Below are positions 54,216 through 64,000 of a DNA stretch of 64,000 nucleotides, piece by piece. Each line of letters opens with the position of its first letter. Within the stretch, counting starts at the first letter, position 1. Location: positions 62,866,501 to 62,930,500 of the forward strand of contig NC_089980.1 in NCBI RefSeq assembly GCF_036417845.1, written 5' to 3'. The position numbers and the translations under genes were made by a program. Below the pieces are notes generated by a model. That model ran no database searches and had not been told where the DNA came from. It saw nothing but the letters and a program-made list of their open reading frames with translations. Source of the DNA: Apteryx mantelli. Lineage: Eukaryota; Chordata; Aves; Apterygiformes; Apterygidae.

Positions 54216-55205
54216 TTAGAAAATTGTTTCAGCTATATCCAAGCTGGTGCCAACTTCCTGGCTTCTTGGCCGCAACCCATCAGCAAGTGCTCTACTAAGA
54301 ACCACTTTGAGACTCTCTTTGAACCTCTTCTTCTTGCTGCTTCCTACAAAGAAGTAAACAAGGGGGTTGATGCTGCTGTTAACGGTGGAGAGAACAATGG
54401 TGATGTGGTTCTGCTGGCTGAGCAAAGACGACCGGTGGTGATAATTCAGAAGATACAACAGCCTCATAGGCATGGCAAAAATGAGGAAGACAATGATTGT
54501 GGCCACAATGATGATGTAGAGCTTTGATGAATGAGGTCTCAAGGAGTTACGGTGAATCTTAATAACCAATATCAGGCTGGACAGAATCATTAGGGGAATG
54601 AAGATCATGAAAGTCAAGATCCATGTGAAGATGAGCACTGCTTGGCAATGGTTGGCATCATCAAATTGTTCATTTGTTAAATCATCTTTGCATGTTAAGT
54701 GTTCAGCTACTGTCATCAGAAAAGACAGAGTCCACAGAACTGCACATACAATTGCCGATTGGTGCTGTGACCGGTGGCATCGGTACCAGATGGGGTAAAC
54801 AATAGACAGACACCTCTCAATACTGATGGCTGTCAGGAGATAGAGACCAGTATTATATCCAAGAAGGAAGACAATAGATAGCGTGGTGGTTATATAATAA
54901 TAAACACCATATGAGAATCCAAAACCAGCAATGTACTCAACTGACAGAATAAATGTACAAAGCAGTAAGGAGATATCAGCAATGGACAGATGTGTGATGT
55001 ACACAGTGAAGGGGTTTCTTTTGATCTGGAAGCAGAGGCACCAGAGGACAATTCCATTTTCACAAAAACCCAGGAAGGAGATGATCATAATTACCCAAAG
55101 TGGGGTCAATATCTCCCAGACCATTTCCTGTGTAGAAATGTTTCTGTGCATTGAGATGTTCTCTGGGCCTTCACTGGGATGAAACGTTATGTTTGACTCA
55201 TCCAT
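54216..55205 (-). CDS. MAS1: MAS1, MAS proto-oncogene-like G protein-coupled receptor
   Basis: Intact single-exon class A GPCR of 329 residues, close to the mammalian MAS1 length (325). The N-terminus carries three N-glycosylation sequons (Asn5, Asn16, Asn22). TM1 is about residues 32-57. LSIAD (73-77) carries the TM2 Asp. TM3 ends in ERC (130-132) in place of the usual DRY. TM6 carries FAMP (243-246) where most receptors have CWxP, and TM7 ends NPLVY (280-284). Helix 8, VGSSKKKRFKESLKVVL, and FTVYITHLSIADISL match mammalian MAS1 as I remember it. Mammalian MAS is reported as a receptor for angiotensin-(1-7); ligand use here is inference. It lies upstream of IGF2R in the same orientation, as in mammals, which supports MAS1 rather than an MRGPR paralogue. 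Confidence 0.95.
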   Translation of the reverse strand: MDESNITFHPSEGPENISMHRNISTQEMVWEILTPLWVIMIISFLGFCENGIVLWCLCFQIKRNPFTVYITHLSIADISLLLCTFILSVEYIAGFGFSYGVYYYITTTLSIVFLLGYNTGLYLLTAISIERCLSIVYPIWYRCHRSQHQSAIVCAVLWTLSFLMTVAEHLTCKDDLTNEQFDDANHCQAVLIFTWILTFMIFIPLMILSSLILVIKIHRNSLRPHSSKLYIIIVATIIVFLIFAMPMRLLYLLNYHHRSSLLSQQNHITIVLSTVNSSINPLVYFFVGSSKKKRFKESLKVVLSRALADGLRPRSQEVGTSLDIAETIF

Positions 55206-55242
55206 GGGGAAAGCTCAAGTTTGGATAACACAGCTCTTCCTT
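55206..55242 (-). other. MAS1: Probable MAS1 5' UTR segment after a splice acceptor
   Basis: The minus strand reads CATATTTACAG at 55243-55253, a plausible acceptor, 37 bases before the start codon. Mammalian MAS1 has non-coding upstream exons joined to a single coding exon, so this may be the left edge of the coding exon. RNA evidence is needed. Confidence 0.35.
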
Positions 55243-57475
55243 CTGTAAATATGTATAAAAATATACTGTGAACATTGTGTGCTCCTCCCCTCCCCTTTTT
55301 CTTTCTATTTTGTGGACCCCATTTTTCTCGTCATATCTGAAAGCCCTAGCAAAAGGAAAACCAGCTTTGATATACTAATGCTAGATGAAACCCAGTTGGA
55401 ACTACTCTTGGCAAGTGTTAAAGATTGCTAAGCCCATGGTGCTAGCAGAAATCCTGAGCTTTCTTTTCTATGTGGTTCAACAGATGGGTGCTAAATGGCA
55501 GCTAAAGAGATGCCTTCGAGGAGGTCTTGGAAGAACAAACTCCCTGTCACATTGCAAAGTTCCAAGATAAAATGGTCTGTTCAGATTATGTTGGTGGTTC
55601 TTGTTAGAGCCCTAGATTGTTCTCAGGTCTATTCAGCTCCCTTTGAAGCTAATGAAGTTAATTTTAAGTTATACATATGTATTTCCAGTGAATTTGGCTC
55701 TTAAGTTTTTTGTATTTAAAAAAATTGATACCTAAATCCCTTTTCCAGGAAGGACTTTAATTAATTAAATAAAAATAATATGTAGTTACTCAGCACTATC
55801 TTCCCTTCAGGCACAAAGGTGGAGGGGAAGCAAAATGACACTGTTTTGAGATAGTAATTTTTGACCAGCTATCAGTGTCATTTATCAGAGTTAAACGTAA
55901 TTTAACCATGTTTAAGCACCATTCAACACTCTGAACCACCTAGCAAAACTGATATCCTGCAAGGAATACAAATCCAAGCCATCACCAAGAAAAGTAATTG
56001 TTCAGGTTCTCTGCCATTGTTACAATAGTTATAACTGTTGTTTTGCTGAGCTATGAAACAAGTTCTCCCTCTGTTTATCTCCTTTTATCTCATAAGAGAG
56101 AATTAGCAGTGTTGGCTACAGCTGATTTTCGTGAGTATATAGGAGTATTTCACACCCCCTTCCCTGTTAACTTCCTAATTGCTCCCTGTTCCTGTTAACA
56201 GGGACTAGCTGTTGGCAATAAGCTTGCCCAATTGACTTGGTTCATCCTTAAAACCAGGCTCTCCATTAACATGCCATAATATGAATTTACTGATATACAC
56301 AAGCAGTCAAGAACATCAAGTGCAAGGGGAAGAAGTTTTACTGGGGCTAACTTGTGCAATGATTAGTTAAACAGAGCCACTCACCCCGATCATAAATTTT
56401 CGCTCATGAGCCCTGGTTTCCCGGGGTTCAAAACAACTTCTTAAGACAGGATATCACAGTCTAAAAAAGAGCACTTGGTAAACAACCTGGGAAGCCTCCA
56501 GTCTTGCTGGCATTTAAACCTGCAGAAAAATGTTAATGGTGATCGCACCTGCATGTTGACCGTGCCACCATCTGAGACTCAGTCATAAGGAACAAACAAC
56601 ATAGCTGGAAATGTAGTAGAGAGGTGAGTGTGAATGCAGCAAGAAGTAGTGACTGAAGTAAGTAGCAGGTCTCCCAAAAGCAATGTTCTGAAATAACTAC
56701 GCGGGATGGGTGCTTGAACACCATGTTGCTGGAAGCGTAGCAAAACTTGACAGGAGAAAAGAAGAGGAGGATCTATACTTCATGAGTTAAAAAAAATAGG
56801 AAAGGAAAAAAAGAAGAATACAAAAAGACTGCAGAAAGTTCTTGGTTCATATCTCTGCATAAATGGGGTATTTCTCTCTGGAGAGTAAAATGAAGAGGAA
56901 TAAGTTCTGGACTTACTAAGGTCATTCCCAAGTGAGAGCATTCAGAGATGAGCGTGGAAAGGATCCTCTCCTTCCATATATGTCCATGGTCTGTTCAGAT
57001 TTTCCTGAAGTTGTTGAAGTACTTCCTTGAAGAAGCTGAAGGTTATCGTCTCCAACCATTTGCCTTTGATAAGAGGGAGAGCAAATAATGACTCTGACAA
57101 TGACTCCCTCAAAAATAAGTGTGCAGTTCTCCCATTGCTCAAAATGTCTGAGGCATGCCAAGCCAACAGCCCCAGGCACATCATCTGAGGCTGTGCTTCA
57201 AATGGCATCACTCAGTAACTGGCAAGTCATGTAGCTGAAAGCCTGGGAGTTAACTATTGTGGGAACTGAATGGCAGCATATGGAAAGTTGTCCGAGCTGC
57301 TACAATATCAAGAGACATAGTTTAAACAAACAAACACAAAGTGAGTAGGAAATCTATTTGGGGATGATAAAATCTGAAGAAGGAAAAATCTCGATTTAGA
57401 ACTGTGCCACCAAACGCCATCTAAAATAACACAAGTTGATTTGTCTGTTTGTCTTATGCTATTCAATATGCCTAT

Positions 57476-57642
57476 GAAAAAGAAAGAAAAAGAAAGAAAG
57501 AAAGAGAAAGAAGGAAAGAAAGAAAAGAAAGGAAGGAAGGAAAGGAAGAAAGAAAGGAAGGAAGAAAGAAAGGAAGAAAGGAAAAGAAAGAAAGGAAAGA
57601 AAGAAAAGAAAGGAAGAGGAAGGAAGAAAGGAAGGAAGGAAA
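57476..57642. repeat. (GAAA/GGAA)n pure-purine microsatellite
   Basis: 167 bases without a single pyrimidine on the plus strand, made of irregular AAAG, GAAA and GGAA units. Lysine/glutamate-rich and Phe/Leu/Ser-rich open frames across it are low-complexity artefacts. Confidence 0.95.
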
Positions 57643-58369
57643 CAAATATCCACAAAGGAGAGAAAATAGACACATCCTTTGAGTTATAGCCTCATATATA
57701 CATTCCTCCTGGCAAAAATTTTGTCTTGAGATTATTCTACCATAGAAAAATCAGAGATGCAAAGGAAAAGTCTACTCTTGAAATTTAACCAGTTTCCCCT
57801 GAAGAGTTCAAACAGGCCTAGAAGCAGATAAACTCTTTGAAAAGTCCCCTGAGGATGGCCCCTGCTCTTGCCCCAAGTATTAGGTTGTTTTTATATTCAG
57901 ATATTAGCAGAACAAACATTCTTAGCCAAAAAAGGAGAGAGTTTTCTTGGTCTTCTCCTTTAGATGTTTCACTAAAACTACCAAATCCCCAAATGGGAAA
58001 AGCTACTAACTAACATGAGAAATAAATGACCCCAAAGGGAGGGTCAGAATAAAGTTAGGAAAGAAGCAGAGTGAAATGAAAACAACTTCTAATTGCTTTC
58101 TGTTGGTTTAAGTTGGTAATCCACCTTATGTTCAGCAGCTATTGGACCAAAAATTTCAAGCTACCTCTGAAAAAGAAAAAAGACTGTTTCTTTCCCATAA
58201 AATGAGAAGTGCATATGAGTAATGAGAATGGTCACTGTAGGAATATGTAAACATTTAAAGATTCACCTGGTACCTTGGTTCGTAGCCCACTCAGTCTGTG
58301 ACAAATACACTCCAAAATCAAGGATGTCCTTGCCTCTGCTTTACCAAAGGGCCAGATGGTTTCTGGCAC

Positions 58370-58419
58370 CTCTCTCTCTCTCTCTCTCTTACACACACAT
58401 GCATACGCACACGCACACA
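58370..58419. repeat. (CT)n-(CA)n compound microsatellite
   Basis: Ten CT units followed by an interrupted CA-rich run (ACACACACATGCATACGCAC and onward). Confidence 0.95.
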
Positions 58420-61400
58420 GAACTTCCTTCATGAGTGGCCCCTGGGGCACCATCATTCATCATTAGCATGGCCAGAGCAGCAGTGTGAAACCTGATCTTT
58501 GGGGGGAGAAATAAAAACACAAAAACAGCTTATCCTGGGTGACTTCAGGAGAAGCAAGAAGATAGAAGAGAACAAGGGGACCCTGTACCTGCTAACTGTT
58601 GAGTGTTTATATCAAATGATGGCAAGAGATGGGGTGATAATTTTTTGAATCAGTTTTACGATTCAGATGTTAAGCCAGAGACTACAATAACAAAACATGG
58701 AACCGCAACAGATCTTGGAACTAGAAACAAGTAGGACATGGTGGACAAATAATGTGGATAGATGATTGCCTCTACTAATTTCAATCTAAATTGAATATAC
58801 AGCAAGATATTGTCATGAACTATAATTTACCATGAAACTAACCTATCAAACACCAAACTGGTGGGACAGAACAACCTTGCAGTACATGCAAATTGAATGT
58901 ACTAACACTTTCAAATATCCCATATGTACAGAGCTAGTAGTGTTGCCCTTTTACCATTTTGCTTTGAGCCTTTGGAGGATTTCATGTTCTTAAATCTTCA
59001 GTTCCTGGAAGCAGAAGACAACCCCAAAAGAATTCATGATTGATTCATTAAAAAAAAAAAGGCAATAACCTAGGATTTATAATACAAATTAGAGGGTTTT
59101 ATATGGTTAGCATAGGTAATACCATGCCAGGATATAAAGGAACCTTTGTGCATCTGAGAATCAGATCTCCTGATAATATATTTAAATGAGCCATGGAATA
59201 AAACCCTAAGGGATGAGTTCTGGCAACACCTTCAGGCAATGCAATTTTTCTTGATGGTCATTCAGTCATTAACACTTTCTGGCTGAAGCTACCTAATATT
59301 GTTTCCCCCAAAGCAGTGTTTCCTCTCTGCTTCTCCATTCATGTCTTCTCATTGTCGACTGAGGGACAATTTTGCTGTAAAAACTGTCAGATGCTCTGGT
59401 CCAGCCTTGGAAGTGTTGGAAGCACACTTCTTCCTCTTCTCCTGAACAGCTCTACAGAGCTGTATGCCTGGTGTCCAGCCCTAACTGTTCTCAATTACAT
59501 TTTATGTCCCCATGTTTACAGGGGGAAATTAATTCTGTAATTATTCAGCTCCAGCAAAGGTTAGGAGTCAAATTTAAGCTTCAGCAGAGTGCAGACTGAA
59601 GAGCTGGATTCAACTAACAAAAGGGCTCTGAGGTACACTGGAAAACAGAGGCATTGTGAGATGACCGGAGCCCAAGAGAGGTCTCTGGGGTGCAACAGAG
59701 AGCAAACAGAGGGCTCTGGGGCACAGAGGGGACAAAGAGAGGGATCCTAAGGATTTAAGATCCTTAAAGGCTCACAGAAACTAGAAGAGCCAGAAGGACT
59801 TACAGTTACTTCTGGAGATAATAGAGGCGATAGGAGAATATTGTTAAAATAGGAATTAGGATTACAGTAAACATTAGGGTTAAGGTTACCCTAACCCAAA
59901 CCCACTGCAGAACTAGCCAGACATCATTTATCCTACTCATATCAGCCATCATCCCAGCACTAGCATACCTCGCAGTTCCATAGAGGGTGGTAGCTTGTGG
60001 ATTGCATTTTATGGGCAACAGGCCTGAGAGCTTGATTTATTGTCGGCTTCTGCAAGGCAAGGTGAAATTACATGTCACCTGCTAGCTTTGAGGCCAGCAA
60101 GGGTCATCCGTTTGTAGTTTAAAGTAAGGTTAGGGTAGCAGTTAAGTTTCTAGATAACAGAAGATGGTCAGCAGGGTTAGGATGGATACTCTTTGGTGGC
60201 TGCTCAGTTGTTATAAGGCCAATTATAGAATCCTGCTAAGGGAAATCATTGGGTTGGTTGTGTTTATGAATACAGTATGGCATAGCAGGCTCCAGAAGCA
60301 AGGATTAATTCTGAAAATCCTAGAGAAATTTTGAGAACTAAAGTTGGTAAGGGTGAATTAATCATATTTCTTTTCCGGATGGTTAAGACTTGCTGCATGT
60401 TGTTTATGAGGGTGGGTTTAGGGCCTGTGACAAAAGAGCCTAAAAGCTAGGTGTACTCTAGATCCTGTGAAGTTATTAGAGATAAGGTGGCTACTGACGA
60501 GATGGACAGTTTATAGTTTCTGTTGGGCCCATACAGATCCCTAAACTAGTTTACAAAAGCTGTTCTCAGGCCTGAGATTACTTTTGTATTCGTCAGAGAA
60601 GTTTTGGGATAATTCATGCATTTTACGTTCTGCTTTGAATTGGCTGATGAGAGGAGAGTATTTAACAGATACAAAGCTAGGGGTAGACAGACTCCCAAAA
60701 TAGTCTGCAGAGCTCTGGAAGTCTCTGGGAGCAAAATGAGAAATTCAGCTCATTACAGTGTCACCCAGGCTCATGACAGGTTAGTAGAATTGTTTACATT
60801 TAACTAAAGGGACTGACTTTCATCTGAACACAGAAGGATTAGATTTCCTGCTCCAGAATTGAGCCGCGCCTTCTTTTTTCCATCCGCACGGCATGTGGCG
60901 ACATGCCAGGGCTCAGCACTCATGGGCTGATGTCACACTGCAGGAGGAGCAGTGCTCCAGGACTTCAGCTCCAGCTTTACGTGGGTGCTGCCTGGGCACG
61001 TTTCTGCCAATGGCAGAGGACAACCGGAGGCTGACTCCACTTGTGTAACCCTAGAACCCGGAGCAAAATCACCCAGCTTGGACACAGAAGCTGTATAGCC
61101 ACATTCATAGGATATCAAGTGGCAGAGTTTATTAGTCTGCGTGCAGCACACATGATGTTCTGGATCTGAACTAATACCTATTGCACTGCTGGTGAGGAAG
61201 CAGACAGAGGGCAATTGCAGGGATTTTCCCAAAACAGAGGAGGGTAGGGAGCCGAGGGAGAGCAGAAGAAAGTGAGGAGCTCTTAGTAATGCTGTGAACT
61301 TGTAAGAAACTAGTGTAAAAGAGTAAGATTTCCTATTGCTCATCTTTCTTTGGGTTACTTTTGAGAAAAGGAGAAAATGTAAGATAAAATTTTAAAAATT

Positions 61401-64000
61401 ATAAAAAAGAAAAAGGTGTTCTTGGGCAAAGAAAAAAATACACATCTTTACTAAAACCCAGAAGTATTCACCTCTCAAAGAACCTCCATAACTTATTTCT
61501 GTATCTATTGACTTAGAAGTGTTCTGTCCTCAACAGAAATTTACCCTTGTTAAAATCATTCTGAATTTTATTTCCCTCTTGGGCTGGTCACCAATGCTAG
61601 CACCAAGCCCAGCATCATGACACATCAGAACAGAAAATACACTGCACCTGCCTGCTGAGTGTCCCACCAGCTACCTAGCATTAGAGCCACCACTGCTATG
61701 TAGTATAAGATAATATAGGAATTAGTGCATGATAACTGTTGGGAACAGAATAGGGTAAGAATACAAGCAATAGCTTGGCATGTATGAGTAACTAGTATAG
61801 GCAGTTTAGACCATTTTAGCATTAGTTGTGCCAAGCAGAAGTTACAGGATTAGAAAATATCTGAGACGTGTGACAGATGAGTCAGAGCTTTCCATGATAA
61901 AAGGTTGGAAGAAGTAGTTAGAGTGCCAAGTAGCCAATAAACTTAGTTTTCACTTTATTTAGGTTAAGGTGGTGTGAACATGTCTAGTTACCTTAAATAG
62001 ACAAAGATATTTAATATTACTGATCAGGATAATGAAAGAAGGGTCCAGTACCCTGGGGACATTGCTCTGTCCTTGAATCTGTGTTGATGTAGAGGTTCCC
62101 ATCTACAGATGCCCAAACCCTTCTTGAAACAGAGCTGCTGATCTGAATAAGTTATATGATGTGTCTGCCCTAGTAAGTCTTCTCTGAAATAACTTTCTGT
62201 CCTGATTTTACTAATATGCCTGTCTTCTTTCTTTTACCTTCATTTTTGTTTTTATTCTATATCACATAGTCATCAAGTCATCATTCACATGCATTTCCTA
62301 CATATCACAGAAATTAGCCATTATTCTTTATTTGCTCTCTGCATTGCAGGAATAGGTGATTAAGTAAAATCCTTGATACCTGTTACTGTGAAACCTTAGT
62401 CTCTTTGGTTGGGTTCCCTGAACGTTCATGATTTTCCTGCTGAAGTCCAGTGGTCCACCTCTCTTCCTGCACTCTGCTCCTAGCACACAAGAGCTACACT
62501 GCTGAGGAACCCTTGTACTGAAAAATAATTTAAAGGGAAGGTAACTGCTGTATGGAGGCACCAGTACATTGAAAGATCAAGCTAGACATAATGGCAATTG
62601 TCAGCCATTGCTAAACACTCTTTGGACTCAGCCAAGATGGGTCTGCGTCTCCTCAGGGCAGCACTTTTGCGAGTCATCTAATAATATGATTCCAAATATA
62701 ACTACTGTGTGTAAATGTAATTAGATAATAAGCAGTAAACTACAAGACCTTCATGGACCTTGTAGAGAAAAGACTGAAAGAGCTGTGTAGTGCCATACAA
62801 TGCTGAGGTTTAATAAAGGAATTTCTATCTGAACTGTGGAAGTGATCTACAAGTCCATGGATTAATTCAAATTCCAACATTTTAAAATCAAAATTTCATT
62901 GGGGATATCACATTGTGGTTCCACAGGGAAATTGTAGTTCAGTTTTCTTATGTCTCACTTCTCCTTTATTGGGTTGTATCTCCCCCAGTGCTCCATGGAA
63001 TGGGACAGTGTAATACAATCCCCTTTCCTCTTGCTGTCCAATTGGGAGCTTGACTTACAGAGAAGAACCAGAGCACAAAGCATCAAAGCATCATTTCAGA
63101 ACTGAAATATTTCTTTCTACTTCAGAATTTATCACAAAATGTTGAACTTTTAAAATGGAGAATTTCAAGTAGCCACACTCTTTCTTTTGAGTAAAGTTTT
63201 TTTTTTTTATTTTTTAAACTACTTCCAATAGTGATCTCTTTTCAAACAAGACAAAATATAGACACAGAGATAATTTGTATTTTCAGGGTGATCCAACTTG
63301 AACGCAAGTGCAAAACAAGCTCATGCAGTAGACTTATTGCATGAAACCAGAGGATTACTGAATAATAACATTGAAATGTATGTCTTCTATCAAGTCTACA
63401 TACCTAGAGTGGATCTAGAATCCTAAAATATCAAAAAAGCCATTATATTTTCTGAAAAAGGACATATCTAAAGCATAGCAAGAGTATAAAACAATGGTCC
63501 TGAGAATAGAAATCATGAGACCTGTGTTCACTCTGTCTCAGATTTCCTCATCTGAGTTCCTCCTCTACAAAATGGGAGGAACATGGAATTACTGGGAAGA
63601 TAACTTCAAGTTGTGAGATGCTTAGCTAGCACAGTAATATAAATGTAAAAAATAGAAGAAATGTACCTACCACTTTAACCTCACTAGCACAGTGACAACA
63701 GAATTAAATTCCATTACAATAAAATCAAGTGATCTTGGCATTTTTTTCCCCCCACCTTTTCCAACATTATCCTTTATACCTGAAACAGAAACAGGACAAG
63801 ATCCTCACCTGCGGTAAATCATCACAAAGCCATGAAAGTCAATGTGACGATTCAGCCCTTGTACATCAACAGCCCTCTTTTGAGGGTTCCAGGTTCAAGA
63901 TTTCTAGCTCCAGCAGTGAGGCAGTGGCACATCTTGTCATGGCTTCAACACAAACATCTAATTGGCTGCGTCATCAGTTTGTTTCCAGAAACAGTATTGA

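Larger units (their letters stand above)
55243..64000. other. Region upstream of MAS1
   Basis: About 8.8 kb without any coding segment I can support. It probably contains MAS1 non-coding 5' exons and promoter, but none is identifiable here. Content: a purine tract (57476-57642), a CT/CA microsatellite (58370-58419), telomere-like hexamers near 59874-60185, and A-rich or T-rich runs near 61380-61437 and 63199-63208. Confidence 0.65.

Noticed and set aside
54598..55182. Plus-strand open frames opposite MAS1
   Set aside because: Antisense shadows of the MAS1 coding sequence.
57308..57689. Lys/Glu-rich and Phe/Leu/Ser-rich open frames over the purine tract
   Set aside because: These are direct translations of a tetranucleotide-like microsatellite, not genes.
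59806..60300. Possible nuclear copy of mitochondrial DNA
   Set aside because: A short plus-strand stretch (about 59920-59985) reads like a hydrophobic mitochondrial ND-type peptide with the mitochondrial code, but the similarity is short and breaks at once. A BLASTN search against a sauropsid mitogenome would settle it.
60933..61343. 136-codon minus-strand open frame
   Set aside because: No domain, signal or splice context is recognisable; isolated in non-coding sequence.

Overview
This is a vertebrate nuclear locus, most likely from a bird. The genes are intron-rich, use GT-AG splicing, and are widely separated by AT-rich non-coding DNA. There is one promoter CpG island and very little recognisable repeat, apart from one old CR1-like LINE remnant. 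The whole 5' half of a very large receptor gene fits in about 40 kb, which is compact and bird-like, but a crocodilian or turtle cannot be excluded from sequence alone. No bacterial, viral or CRISPR-type system is present.

Positions 1-40387 (minus strand) hold the first 30 coding exons of IGF2R, the cation-independent mannose-6-phosphate receptor. I reconstructed each exon from its splice sites and from reading-frame continuity. Together they give 4225 coding bases (1408 codons plus one base): a signal peptide, repeat domains 1-9 and the start of domain 10. The rest of the gene, including the domain that binds IGF2 in mammals, the transmembrane segment and the tail, lies beyond position 1. 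The Gln/Arg/Glu/Tyr sugar-binding residues of domains 3, 5 and 9 are all intact. Exon 1 sits in a CpG island (about 39945-40800), with four near-identical GTCATGTGAC-type E-boxes just upstream of the start codon.

Positions 40800-54215 are intergenic. They contain no supportable gene, one CR1-like LINE remnant near 49085-49545, and short simple repeats. Positions 54216-55205 (minus strand) are the intact single-exon coding region of MAS1, a class A GPCR. MAS1 lies upstream of IGF2R in the same orientation, which is the order found in mammals. Positions 55243-64000 are the MAS1 upstream region. They contain a candidate 5' UTR splice acceptor, a 167-base pure-purine tract, a CT/CA microsatellite and a small cluster of telomere-like hexamers, but no other gene I can support.

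The two genes are neighbours by descent and share no pathway. IGF2R traffics mannose-6-phosphate-tagged lysosomal enzymes; MAS1 is a plasma-membrane receptor of the angiotensin-(1-7)-linked MAS family. The observations most worth following up are the E-box (M-box/CLEAR-like) cluster at the IGF2R promoter, the absence of a CpG island in intron 2 where mammals carry the imprinting/antisense promoter, and a 160-bp local duplication in that intron.
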